Below, one piece after another: positions 1 to 8,001 of a stretch of 64,000 bases of DNA. The translations under genes were made by a program, and so were the position numbers. This DNA comes from CAYYAQ01 sp964469555 (GTDB lineage: Bacteria; Planctomycetota; UBA1135; UBA2386), in assembly GCA_964469555.1 (NCBI GenBank), contig CAYYAQ010000002.1, positions 1 through 64,000 of the forward strand. The letters are read 5' to 3'. Positions within the stretch are counted from its first letter, which is position 1, and each line of letters begins with the position of its first letter. The notes under the pieces are model-generated. The model saw only the letters and a program-made list of their open reading frames with translations, was not told the origin of the DNA and ran no database searches.

Positions 1-10
1 GCGCGCTCAT
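1..10 (-). CDS. Start of an unidentified gene running off the window edge
   Basis: On the reverse strand the hdrB stop codon is followed by T-A-A-T-G, so an ATG overlaps the stop by one base, followed by at least two more codons before the window ends. One-base overlaps of this kind are usual in operons and several occur elsewhere in this window. In sHdr loci further hdr genes or a lipoyl carrier gene often follow hdrB, but only three codons are visible and nothing can be said about the product. Confidence 0.3.
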
Positions 11-1200
11 TACTCGCAGTCCTCCCACGTGAGGAACTGCTTCTCACCCTTCTTCAGCCGCTCGACAGCGGACTCGAATTCTGACCAGGCCTTTTCGTGA
101 TCGATGCCGAGCTTCTCGAGCAACGGTTTGCTGTCGGTGCTGTGCCAGTGCAATTGCAATACCTTGTAGGGATGGGCGCCCAACGCGAGCGCGGCGAATT
201 GTGAGTCGGACATCACGGGCAGACCCACGTTCTTGTCGTGAGCCCTCGCGGCGAATTGGCTCTGGTCGAGCGTCGTGAGGCAACCGGTGTCGTGGGTGAT
301 CAGCACGTCGGGGTCGGCCTCTTCCTTCATCACCTCGATCTTTCGCTGCACGGCGAACGACCGGGAGAAGTCACGCGAGACGAGAATGTGCCGGAAGCCG
401 AAACCGCAGCAGTCATGCCACGTCGAGTAGTCGCGAACATCGATACCGAGCGCCTGCAACATCCCCGTGATGATCGCGGAGCGCTGCGCGCCGTAGATCT
501 CATCGGAGTAGACCGCGTCCTCGCCGATGAGCTTGTGGTAGTGGCACGCGGGGTGCACCGTCGCGACGAGGTGGCTCATGTCGATGACCTGATGCTCGCT
601 GATCCGATCCCGGATCGCGTACACCCACTCGCTGTAGTGCACGATCTCCTCGGGCATGACGAACTTCTTGCCGAGCTTCGCGAGGATATCGCGCACCTGG
701 CGTCGCAGTTCCGGATGGTGGATGAGCTGCGCTCGCGTCTCCTTGTAGTGCCCAAAGCTCGTCGCGCAGTGGATGATCGGAAAGTAGCCGGTCTCTGCCG
801 CGGCGGAGAAGTTGCGCATCGCCACCGCTGCCTGCGCGGCGGCGTTCGAGGTCGCGGACGCGTAGTAGTTCCACGCGGTGCACGACGTCTGGTCGGTCGG
901 GTCGTTGTAGTCGAAACCGAGCTTGCGGTTGAGCCAGAACACCGAGGTCGAGTAGCCGGGGATGTGACCGCACTGCCCGCAGCTCTTGTGGTGCCAGGTC
1001 TTCTCGACCGGGATCTTCTTGACGCGACCGAACTTGTTCTTCTCCTCGACCCAGGGCTCGGGAACCCGCTGCACTTCCCACTCGCCCTCCTTCTCAAGCT
1101 CGAAGATTGCGTCGTGGTAATCGACGGTGGGAGCCTTCGCCGGATCGGCGACGAACTCACGGTCTTCCGGCTTGTTGAAGAGTGCGCTGTGAGGAATCAA
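10..1200 (-). CDS. hdrB: HdrB-like heterodisulfide reductase subunit (CCG domain protein)
   Basis: 396 residues with two cysteine-rich CCG-type regions, after an unusual N-terminal extension of about 70 residues. Region one has C74, C77, C107 and C145. Region two has C219, the paired C264-C265 (D-C-C-G-F-G) and C307, so the usual final CXXC keeps only one cysteine (G-C-L-T-T). Known family role: HdrB carries noncubane iron-sulfur clusters that handle disulfides. In sHdr systems of sulfur oxidisers the homologue works with HdrC and a lipoyl carrier. It lies 33 bases downstream of hdrC on the same strand. The size, the hdrC partner and the nearby tusA, dsrE, lplA and lipS genes favour the sHdr type over a methanogen type; this is inference. 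Fumarate reductase or glycolate oxidase CCG proteins are less likely. Confidence 0.8.
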   Translation of the reverse strand: MIPHSALFNKPEDREFVADPAKAPTVDYHDAIFELEKEGEWEVQRVPEPWVEEKNKFGRVKKIPVEKTWHHKSCGQCGHIPGYSTSVFWLNRKLGFDYNDPTDQTSCTAWNYYASATSNAAAQAAVAMRNFSAAAETGYFPIIHCATSFGHYKETRAQLIHHPELRRQVRDILAKLGKKFVMPEEIVHYSEWVYAIRDRISEHQVIDMSHLVATVHPACHYHKLIGEDAVYSDEIYGAQRSAIITGMLQALGIDVRDYSTWHDCCGFGFRHILVSRDFSRSFAVQRKIEVMKEEADPDVLITHDTGCLTTLDQSQFAARAHDKNVGLPVMSDSQFAALALGAHPYKVLQLHWHSTDSKPLLEKLGIDHEKAWSEFESAVERLKKGEKQFLTWEDCE

Positions 1201-1233
1201 AGCTGGGAGTCCGTTGCGGAGACGGGGGTTCGG

Positions 1234-1938
1234 TCAGTCGAAGGACACATCATAACCGGCGTCCTCCAGTTTCTCTTCCATGACGTCCTGAAGAATGTCG
1301 AAGAGGCCTTCGTCGACCTCCTTGATCATGTCCATTACACCGGTCATGTGCCAAATCAGGTAGAGCTCGTTGACCGTCTTGTCGTCGACATGCCAACTCG
1401 TCTCCGTCGTGTGCATCGTGTCGGGAGGCAGCGCGCGCCGCCACACGTCGAGGTTCTCGGCGATCTCCTTCACGTGCGGTCCCCAGTCCGGGAACGCGTT
1501 CGCCTGCAACATGTCGGGCGAAACCTGCGTGCCTGTCGCCATGATCTTGTAGACCACGCGACCGTAGCCTTCGAGTGCGTCCTGCGCGCTGGACAGTCCG
1601 TTCTTGACCGCGACTTCGCGCATCAACGTGATCAATCCGCCGGGTGAGTTCTTGCGCGGACAGACATCGCACGAGAAGCACTGCGAGCAGTCCCAGACGC
1701 TGTCGTTCAGCATCACGTAGAAGAGATCGATGTCCTCGCGCGCCATCGCCTGCGCGATCTTTCGCGGTGAGAAGTCGTAGAAGCGCACCGACGGACACGC
1801 CGCGACGCAGATGCCGCACTCGTAGCAACCGAAGAGGTAGTCGTTGTAGCGCAGGTCACCCTTCACCTCTTCGAAGAGACGTTCCTTCTCCTCGTAGGGA
1901 ATGTGCGCGTACTGACGGCCTGAGAGGTCCAGTCCCAT
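1234..1938 (-). CDS. hdrC: HdrC-like heterodisulfide reductase iron-sulfur subunit
   Basis: 234 residues. Two 4Fe-4S motifs are clear: C38-X2-C41-X2-C44-X3-C48-P and C84-X2-C87-X2-C90-X2-C93-P. The second is one residue shorter than the classical ferredoxin spacing. The C-terminal half is largely helical and rich in acidic residues. Known role: HdrC relays electrons between HdrA flavin and HdrB. The chosen ATG has a GGAGGG-like ribosome site about 11 bases upstream. It is the first gene of the visible hdrC-hdrB pair, with about 670 bases of remnant-bearing sequence before the next intact gene. No HdrA is seen in the window, though it could lie beyond position 1. An assignment to sHdrC2 is likely but inferred. 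Confidence 0.8.
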   Translation of the reverse strand: MGLDLSGRQYAHIPYEEKERLFEEVKGDLRYNDYLFGCYECGICVAACPSVRFYDFSPRKIAQAMAREDIDLFYVMLNDSVWDCSQCFSCDVCPRKNSPGGLITLMREVAVKNGLSSAQDALEGYGRVVYKIMATGTQVSPDMLQANAFPDWGPHVKEIAENLDVWRRALPPDTMHTTETSWHVDDKTVNELYLIWHMTGVMDMIKEVDEGLFDILQDVMEEKLEDAGYDVSFD

Positions 1939-2173
1939 CAGACCTTGAACCCTCCGACGTGATCATACGCCGTGATGTCTCTGGTACCATGGTGAGGCGA
2001 GCTGTGCTGGAAGCCGCCACGGCGATCAGATCCATCGATCATGGGGGTAACGTATCGAGGTAGAGGCGGCGGAGCTACCGTGGATGTTGCGGCGTCCGGC
2101 GTTGCGCAACGCCTTGCGTAGCGTCAGCTAGAAAGCCCTCGAAGAGCAGTTCGAGGAAGAACGCATCCTCATT

Positions 2174-2390
2174 CTAGAGGTTGCAGACCGTCGGTTGGCC
2201 GATGTTCAGGAACGGCACGTGTTCCAACTGTTGGTCCTTCGTCGACTCGTAGATTTCCTCCACGCGGCGCAGGGCTTCCGCCAGCCGCTCTTTGGTGTAG
2301 GCGCCCTTGATACGGGTGTAGCCAACGGTCTGGATTTGCTCGATCGATTCGCTCAGCTGCGACGTGCGGCAATCGACCTCACTGGCTGGA
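2174..2390 (-). pseudogene. Phytanoyl-CoA dioxygenase (PhyH) family N-terminal remnant
   Basis: The reverse strand reads about 70 residues containing G-Y-T-R-I-K-G-A-Y-T and, near its end, N-I-G-Q-P-T-V-C-N-L followed by TAG. This resembles the N-terminal part of PhyH-type Fe(II)/2-oxoglutarate dioxygenases, which normally continue for some 200 more residues with the metal ligands. There is no start codon in a good position: an in-frame TGA lies just upstream. I therefore call it a truncated remnant. The flanks at 1939-2173 and 2391-2609 hold no gene that I can recognise. Confidence 0.5.
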
Positions 2391-2609
2391 TCGACTCACC
2401 TGCGCCAGCGCCGGCGGCAGGACCGGGACTACCGGCTCGAGCTCCCCCTGGTCATCCACCTGATGATCGAATCGTGCAGATCACGCAGATTCGACGGATC
2501 AGTTCGTCCGATATGGCGGTGCTTTTGACTTAGTGATGGATTCGGAATGCAGATTAAGCATTACCTGATGATCAGCTCTTCATGACCCAAGACCCGGATT
2601 TTCTCCCAC

Positions 2610-3941
2610 ATGACGGCGTTCCTGCTCCCCGCAAACAATGACCTGGTCGGTGCTGACATCGCCTGGCTGCTCGTCGCAGCGGCGATGGTGCTGCTGATGA
2701 CCCCTGGTCTCGCCTTCTTCTACGGCGGCATGGTCCGCTCCAAGAACGCCTTGAACACGATGATGATGAGCTTCGCCACGATGGGTGTCGTCGCCATCGT
2801 CTGGGCGATCGCGGGCTACAGCATCGCGTTTGCCCCGGGGAATAGCCTGTTCGGTGGTGTGGGCTATTGCCTTCTCGCGGGGGTCGGTCTCGAGGCCAAG
2901 GGCACGGTGCCGCACCTGCTCTTCATGGCCTTCCAGGGCATCTTCGCGATCATCACGGTCGCCCTGATTTCGGGAGCGGTGGTCGAACGGATGCGTTTCG
3001 GACCCTTTCTGGTGTTCGCCGCTCTCTGGACTCTCATCGTCTACGCGCCGATCTGCCATTGGGTGTGGAGTGAAGGCGGTTGGTTGTTCGAGTTCGGGGC
3101 GCTCGATTTTGCCGGGGGCACGGTAGTTCACATCAACGCTGGGGTCGCTGCGCTCGTCGCCGCGTCCATGTTGGGGTCTCGCCGCGACTACGGACGTCAG
3201 GCTCTGCTGCCGCACAACGTGCCGTATGTCCTGCTCGGTGCCGGGCTGCTGTGGTTCGGTTGGTTTGGCTTCAACGCTGGCAGCGCCCTGTCCGCGAATG
3301 GCACCGCGGCCTTGGCCTTCGTCAACACGCTCCTCGCCCCGGCGGCAGCCCTCGTGGTGTGGCTCGTCCTCGATCTGCAACGCACTGGCACGACCACGGC
3401 GGTTGGTGCTGCCACCGGCACCGTCGTCGGTCTCGTTGCAGTGACGCCCGCCGCGGGTTTCATCGGTCCGATGGCGGCGATCGTTGTCGGCGGCATCGCG
3501 GCGCTGCCCTGCTATTTCGCCATTCTCTTGCGTTCTCGTTCGCGCCTCGATGACTCCCTCGACGTTGCTTCGGCACACGGTCTCGGAGGCATGATCGGCG
3601 CGATCTTGGTCGGTGTGTTTGCCAAGGCCGAATGGGGTGGTGCCGATGGGCTGATCGCAGGGGCACCAGCGCAGGTCAGTATCCAAGCCATCGGTGTGCT
3701 CGCTGCCGCCGCCTACAGCGGTGTCGCTTCGTTTGCCCTGCTGAAAGCGATCTCTCTCTTTGCGAAGTTGCGGGTCGACGAACGGGATGAGGCTCGTGGA
3801 CTCGATGTGCCGTTGCACGGCGAGCAGGCGCAGGGATCGGGCGAAGGTGCGATCCTCGTCATCCGCGACGAAACCCCGGTGTTCGATGCTCTCGTCACGA
3901 AGAACGCCATCACTGCCAAGAGCAGCGAGTGCTCACCATGA
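2610..3941 (+). CDS. amtB: Ammonium transporter of the Amt/Mep/Rh family
   Basis: 443 residues, about ten or eleven predicted membrane segments. It shows the family signature D-F-A-G-G-T-V-V-H-I-N near residue 166, the second pore histidine in A-H-G-L-G-G near 328, and the early G-G-M-V-R-S-K-N loop. Role: passage of ammonium/ammonia across the cytoplasmic membrane. Length fits the family. The cytoplasmic C-terminal tail after the last helix (from about residue 385) is longer than in E. coli AmtB. The stop overlaps the ATG of a P-II gene by four bases (A-T-G-A), the classical amtB-glnK arrangement, but that P-II gene is broken, so normal P-II gating of this transporter may be lost or supplied from elsewhere. 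Confidence 0.95.
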   Translation: MTAFLLPANNDLVGADIAWLLVAAAMVLLMTPGLAFFYGGMVRSKNALNTMMMSFATMGVVAIVWAIAGYSIAFAPGNSLFGGVGYCLLAGVGLEAKGTVPHLLFMAFQGIFAIITVALISGAVVERMRFGPFLVFAALWTLIVYAPICHWVWSEGGWLFEFGALDFAGGTVVHINAGVAALVAASMLGSRRDYGRQALLPHNVPYVLLGAGLLWFGWFGFNAGSALSANGTAALAFVNTLLAPAAALVVWLVLDLQRTGTTTAVGAATGTVVGLVAVTPAAGFIGPMAAIVVGGIAALPCYFAILLRSRSRLDDSLDVASAHGLGGMIGAILVGVFAKAEWGGADGLIAGAPAQVSIQAIGVLAAAAYSGVASFALLKAISLFAKLRVDERDEARGLDVPLHGEQAQGSGEGAILVIRDETPVFDALVTKNAITAKSSECSP

Positions 3942-4072
3942 AGCTAATCACGGCAGTCATCCGTCCCGAACAACTCAATCTCGTCCTCGAAGGTCTGTTC
4001 CGCGCCCAGGTGCACGCGGTGGACAGGGATTGCGTGCCCGCGGCAGAGCTGATCGGTCTTTTGGGAGATTGA
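3938..4072 (+). pseudogene. glnK: P-II signal protein (GlnK) gene, 3' part replaced by otsB end
   Basis: The ORF has 44 codons. The first 23 residues (M-K-L-I-T-A-V-I-R-P-E-Q-L...) are the N-terminal beta-alpha unit of P-II proteins, at the place expected directly after amtB. From about residue 24 the reading frame becomes V-H-A-V-D-R-D-C-V-P and ends L-I-G-L-L-G-D, identical to the C-terminus of the trehalose-phosphate synthase/phosphatase encoded at 15551-17794. The T-loop and the rest of P-II (about 90 residues) are missing. The fusion coincides with a 74-bp perfect inverted copy. Non-functional as a P-II protein. Confidence 0.85.
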
Positions 4073-4082
4073 TCACGTCCCT
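4009..4082 (+). repeat. Left arm of a 74-bp perfect inverted repeat
   Basis: These 74 bases are the exact reverse complement of 15541-15614. The arm holds the last 21 codons or so of otsB, its stop and ten bases beyond. Identity stops sharply at both edges. Because the copy at 15541-15614 is in its natural gene context, this arm is the secondary copy. Confidence 0.95.
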
Positions 4083-4259
4083 ATGTTCTCGGCGCCTTGC
4101 CGAGCCCCGATCTCAAGTTGCCAAGAGCCAAGTCGTCCGGAGGTTACACGGGCAAGAACTCGAACAACCCGGAGCACCCGCAGCAGAGTTCCTTCATGGT
4201 AGAGATGCTGGTCACGCGGAACGTGCGTCCAGCCCCGAGTTCGGTCAAGATCGTCGGTC

Positions 4260-4577
4260 ATGCAACTGACCGTGATCACTGAAGACGTCGTGCGCAGCAT
4301 CGCGACTCTCGATCTGGCCTTCGAAGCCGTGGCCGCGGACGAAGCCAGGATCTTGCCTGTGGTTCTCGCCGAGACCGGACTGCCGAGCGCCCTCATCAGC
4401 GCCGGCTACCTCAACGGTCTGCGCACCGCCGCGGCCAACGCCGTCGCGATCGATCGGTTGGCACGCGAAGACTCGTCTGTCTTGGGTGTGCTGGGCGCGG
4501 GCCATCAGGCCGAGTTCGAAGTGCGCGCCGTCGCCGCCCGCCGCGGCATCGAAACCGTCAAGGTGTGGAAGCGTTAG
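4260..4577 (+). pseudogene. Ornithine cyclodeaminase/mu-crystallin family remnant with internal deletion
   Basis: 105 residues against about 310-330 for the family. The N-terminal helix region (residues 1-33) is followed directly by A-G-Y-L-N-G-L-R-T-A-A-A-N-A-V-A and then the start of the Rossmann fold (L-G-V-L-G-A-G-H-Q-A-E), and it stops at V-K-V-W-K-R. About 60 residues between the first two blocks and everything after the first Rossmann strand are absent. Known function of the family: NAD-dependent deamination or imine reduction. The product cannot be active. The stretch 4083-4259 between the broken P-II gene and this remnant shows nothing recognisable. Confidence 0.7.
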
Positions 4578-4599
4578 TCGCGAGCGGGAAGAGAGACCC

Positions 4600-5913
4600 C
4601 TACTTGATCAACAGGTCCGCCGCGGCTTCGCGGTCCGAGGACATCGAGAACTCCTTCACGACCGCGCGGCGATCGCGCTCGGACAGCTTCTGCAGCTCGC
4701 TGCGGAAGAGTTTCACGACTTTCATGCGAGTGCGGTCGAACGAGAATGCGTCGAGCAGCCTCGCTGCGGAGGATCGCGTGAAGCCACCCTTGAAGTGAGG
4801 CTTTAGCAGTTCCAGGAACTTTAGCCGACCGCTGTCGAAGCTCCCGATCTTGGCGTACGCGACCAGGTCGTCGCCGTTCACGGGCGGGAAGTTGTGCGCG
4901 CACAGCGTCTTCAACGTCTCCCTCCGGCCCGAGTCGAACGAGTTCGTCCGGATGAAGGCCAGGGCTTCGTCGGTGCCGGTCAGGTGAACCTTCGCGATGA
5001 CCTTGGACAGGATCGCCTTGCGACCCGATTCGAAGCTGGCGGTCTGCATGAGTGCTACCGCCTCGGTGCCGTTGAGCTTCGTTAGCTTTGGGGCGCCGAA
5101 TTTGACGACCTTCTGCCGCCCGCTGTCGAAGCTCTGCAGCTTGACGTGCCGCGTCAGGGTGGCCGGGTCGATTTCTTCGAGCGTCGCGTAGATCGCGCCG
5201 ATCAAGTTCGAGCGGTTGGAGTCGAAGTTCATCGATTCGATCGCGACGTCGGCGCGCTTGCCCTTCAGTCGACCGCGCGGCAACAGGACCTCGACGCAGA
5301 GTTCCTGGCACACTTCTGGGAACGTGATCTCGTCGAGGATCGATTCGAGGTCGGCTGTCGAACCCGTGTCCGAACGCTTCAGGAGAATATCGCTCAATGC
5401 GACGATGGTCTTCTTGGCCTGCGTGGCGCTGATAAGTCGACCGAAGCTCGCCGGACCGACATCACTGAGCCTCTTCGCGCCGGCGAGGAGCAGGTCGTCG
5501 ATGACGTGAGAGTACTTGCCGTCGCCGCGGCTGTACACGAAAGTACGACCGTTGATGGTCGTGATGCTCACCGATTTCATGGACGAGTTGTCCGTGAGGC
5601 GCGGGGGAATCGCGACGGCCTCGGTCAGGAGCACCAGGTGCTCGCTGTCGATGGTCTTCACCGATTCGAGGGTTCGGACCAGCGCGTCGTGGTGCTCCTT
5701 CGTCTCGGGCAGCGGGACCGTGTCGAGCACCTTCCGGGTGGCCTCGAGGTCGGTCGTGCTGACCAGGACCTCCGCGCTCGGGAAAGCTTGCTGGAATCGT
5801 GGGCCGGTCCGCGGGGGAACCGTGCCGCTGGTGGTGCTGCTGTAGATGTCAACGCTGCAGCTAGGAAGCAGGAATGCGAGGGAGAGAAAGAGAGTCGTAG
5901 TGATGGCGCGCAT
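4600..5913 (-). CDS. Secreted lipoprotein with seven DUF4476-like SFDSGR repeats
   Basis: 437 residues. An N-terminal signal ends in a lipobox (L-L-P-S-C19). Residues 41-215 form a region with no match I recognise. From 229 to the end, a unit starting S-F-D-S-G-R recurs at residues 229, 261, 293, 325, 358, 391 and 423, a period of 32-33 residues; the last two copies are degenerate (S-F-D-R-T-R, S-M-S-S-D-R). Each unit looks like a helical hairpin and resembles the core of DUF4476 domains. Probably an outer-surface or periplasmic solenoid; the ligand is unknown. Monocistronic by position, with decayed sequence on both sides. Confidence 0.75.
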   Translation of the reverse strand: MRAITTTLFLSLAFLLPSCSVDIYSSTTSGTVPPRTGPRFQQAFPSAEVLVSTTDLEATRKVLDTVPLPETKEHHDALVRTLESVKTIDSEHLVLLTEAVAIPPRLTDNSSMKSVSITTINGRTFVYSRGDGKYSHVIDDLLLAGAKRLSDVGPASFGRLISATQAKKTIVALSDILLKRSDTGSTADLESILDEITFPEVCQELCVEVLLPRGRLKGKRADVAIESMNFDSNRSNLIGAIYATLEEIDPATLTRHVKLQSFDSGRQKVVKFGAPKLTKLNGTEAVALMQTASFESGRKAILSKVIAKVHLTGTDEALAFIRTNSFDSGRRETLKTLCAHNFPPVNGDDLVAYAKIGSFDSGRLKFLELLKPHFKGGFTRSSAARLLDAFSFDRTRMKVVKLFRSELQKLSERDRRAVVKEFSMSSDREAAADLLIK

Positions 5914-6159
5914 TTGGGCTATTGGGTTGGCGGAGGCTCGAGGATTCTACTGACGTGGACGGCACGGTTTCGATCTCGTCGTTGCTCGTTCGGAATGAAC
6001 GACGGATATTGCGCTCTCAGTCAGGGAATCGGCGAAATACCGCCGGAGCGAATCCTTGGGCTCCCTGGAGAGCGGCTCCGCCGCGGCCCCAAGAGAGGGA
6101 TGCGGAGGCGGTTGCACTCCCGGTTGCTCCGCAACGAGGGGCAGGCGGAGTTCGCGCGA

Positions 6160-6585
6160 CGGTAGATTCGAAGAAGGTCTACGTGGCGTTTCGGTACGCG
6201 TCGGATCAGTCGGTGGACTGGATGGATCTTGGGACTCGGCCTCGTGGGTTCGAATGGCGTCCCGAATCTGCGCGCCAGCGGCAGCATGAAAGCCGGGACC
6301 GAGATGACGTTGAATCTGAGCAGCGCCCGGCCGTCGAGTCCCGGCCTGCTGGTGTTCGGATCATCGCCGACATTCCAACCGTTCATGGGCGGCACGTTGG
6401 TGCCGAGGACCGACGTGATACAGTTCGGGCTCGGGACGGATACGAGGGGCGGACTGACGATCACTACGACCTGGCCGATCGGTTTCCCGCGCAACCTCTC
6501 ACTCTATCTGCAGGTGTGGCTCGCCGACGGAAGCGCGAGGTTCGGTGCGTCGGCCATCAACGCCCTGCTCGGCGTGACGCGCTGA
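6160..6585 (+). pseudogene. C-terminal remnant of a planctomycete-type secreted protein
   Basis: From about 6229 the frame reads G-S-N-G-V-P-N-L-R-A-S-G, then L-N-L-S-S-A-R-P, G-G-T-L-V-P and, near the end, Y-L-Q-V-W-L-A-D and S-A-I-N-A-L-L. This order is typical of a beta-rich module of roughly 100 residues at the C-terminus of many secreted planctomycete proteins. There is no signal peptide and no ATG; only a TTG is available. A different frame just upstream (about 6160-6225) contains V-Y-V-A-F-R-Y-A-S-D, like the end of a choice-of-anchor domain, so a frameshift and 5' truncation are likely. The region 5914-6159 shows no clear gene. Confidence 0.6.
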
Positions 6586-6637
6586 GTGTCGCAGAGGTGC
6601 CTCGAAGACCGGCCCCCGAGGGGATAGGATCCGGTCG

Positions 6638-7024
6638 ATGGACTTCATTCACGTCGGCCTCGTCAGTCAATCGCAAGAGAACGCCGATCGTTTCTTCGGT
6701 GAACTGCTCGGGCTCAAGAAGACCCGCACGAGTCAGCTCCCGCGGGAGATCACGCAGGGCCTCTTCGGCGTAGATCAGGACTGCGACCTGATCTACTACG
6801 GCGAATCCGGTCTCGTCTTCGAGGTCTTCGTCATGGGATGGAGCGAGCCGTCCGACCGCCGCATCAGCCACACCTGCATCGAGGTGGACGACCAGGCGGG
6901 CCTGCTCACGCGCTGCCGCGAAATGGGCTTCGAGGTTCGCGAGGTCAAAAAGGGCGAGAAGGTCATCGTGTTCATTGCGGACGCGGACGGCAACCTCTTC
7001 GAAGTGAAGGGTCGGGCAAGCTGA
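6638..7024 (+). CDS. VOC (glyoxalase/bleomycin resistance) superfamily protein
   Basis: 128 residues, the size of a single VOC protein with two beta-alpha-beta-beta-beta modules. It begins M-D-F-I-H-V-G-L-V-S and has F-F-G-E-L-L-G-L, I-S-H-T-C-I-E-V-D-D in the middle and F-I-A-D-A-D-G-N-L-F-E-V-K near the C-terminus. Metal-ligand candidates are H5, E64 or so (F-E-V-F-V), H in S-H-T-C and the late E in F-E-V-K, matching the H/E pattern of the fold. Substrate cannot be told: family members act on methylglyoxal adducts, epimerise methylmalonyl-CoA or cleave catechols. It precedes the LsrF-like gene by 94 bases on the same strand. Confidence 0.75.
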   Translation: MDFIHVGLVSQSQENADRFFGELLGLKKTRTSQLPREITQGLFGVDQDCDLIYYGESGLVFEVFVMGWSEPSDRRISHTCIEVDDQAGLLTRCREMGFEVREVKKGEKVIVFIADADGNLFEVKGRAS

Positions 7025-7118
7025 GTCGGAATTCCCCGATCGCGGCTTGCAGGACGCAATGACACCCATAGTCTCCTGGCCCCTCACTCACAGTACTCAG
7101 TTCAGATAGAGAGATCCC

Positions 7119-8000
7119 ATGGCTGACCTCGACGGCGTCAAAGAAAGCAAACAGTTCTACGCGGACGTTCCCCAAGAATCCGACGGCTTCTTCTTGAAGG
7201 GCTCCAACAACCTGGATTGGGGCATGAAGAATCGCCTGGCGCGGATCTTCAACCCGAAGTCAGGGAACACCGTGATGTTGGCCTTCGACCACGGCTACTT
7301 CATGGGCGCGACCACGGGCCTCGAGCGCATCGACATCACCATCAATCCGCTGATCCCGCACGCCGACACGCTCATGCTGACTCGCGGAGTTCTCCGCAGC
7401 CTCGTTCCCGCCGACACGCAGAAGTCGATCGTGCTGCGGGCGTCCGGTGGGCCGAGCATCCTCAGCGAACTCTCCAACGAGGGGATCGCGGTGGACATCG
7501 AGGAGTCGATCCGCCTGAACGTGTGTGCGATGGCCGTGCAGGTGTTCATCGGCGGCGAGTACGAGAAGCAGTCGATCATGAATCTCACAAAGCTGGTCGA
7601 CATGGGCAACCGCTACGGCATCCCGACTCTCGCCGTGACCGCTGTTGGCAAGGACATGGCGCGCGACGCCAAGTATTTCCGTCTCGCGACCCGAATCTGC
7701 GCGGAGCTCGGCGCCCAATACCTGAAGACGTACTACGTCGAAGAGGGCTTCGAGACCGTGACATCGTGCTGCCCGGTCCCGATCGTGATCGCCGGTGGCA
7801 AGAAGCGCCCCGAACTCGACGCGCTCCAGATGGCGCACAACGCGATCAATCAAGGCGCGCGCGGCGTCGACATGGGCCGCAACATCTTCCAGTCGGACGC
7901 GCCGACGGCGATGCTGCAGGCGGTCCGCGCTGTCGTTCACGACGGCGAGTCACCGGAGCACGCGTTCGACCTCTACAACACGTTCAAGAACGAGGCGTGA
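7119..8000 (+). CDS. lsrF: LsrF-like class I aldolase/thiolase (DeoC/LacD family)
   Basis: 293 residues, matching the 291 or so of E. coli LsrF. The N-terminal block resembles LsrF closely: M-A-D-L-D-G-V-K-E-S-K, G-F-F-L-K-G-S-N-N-L-D-W-G-M-K-N-R and V-M-L-A-F-D-H-G-Y-F. The Schiff-base lysine is expected in Y-L-K-T-Y-Y-V (about residue 207). G-A-R-G-V-D-M-G-R-N-I-F-Q is the phosphate-binding C-terminal part. In enterobacteria LsrF ends autoinducer-2 phosphate breakdown. No other lsr gene is present here, so the substrate may differ; archaeal and bacterial relatives include fructose-bisphosphate aldolase and ADH synthase for aromatic biosynthesis. An AGAGAG ribosome site precedes the ATG. Confidence 0.8.
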   Translation: MADLDGVKESKQFYADVPQESDGFFLKGSNNLDWGMKNRLARIFNPKSGNTVMLAFDHGYFMGATTGLERIDITINPLIPHADTLMLTRGVLRSLVPADTQKSIVLRASGGPSILSELSNEGIAVDIEESIRLNVCAMAVQVFIGGEYEKQSIMNLTKLVDMGNRYGIPTLAVTAVGKDMARDAKYFRLATRICAELGAQYLKTYYVEEGFETVTSCCPVPIVIAGGKKRPELDALQMAHNAINQGARGVDMGRNIFQSDAPTAMLQAVRAVVHDGESPEHAFDLYNTFKNEA

Positions 8001-8001
8001 G

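Noticed and set aside
238..1647. Long forward-strand ORF of 469 codons across hdrB and hdrC
   Set aside because: It lies antisense to two well-supported iron-sulfur protein genes, has arginine/valine-biased composition and shows no domain. High-GC shadow frame.
2580..3818. 412-codon minus-strand ORF opposite amtB
   Set aside because: amtB has membrane segments and family motifs; the antisense frame is charged and low complexity.
6229..6585. Independent 118-residue protein
   Set aside because: Starts only at TTG, lacks a signal peptide and matches solely the C-terminal module of larger exported proteins, so it is treated as a remnant.
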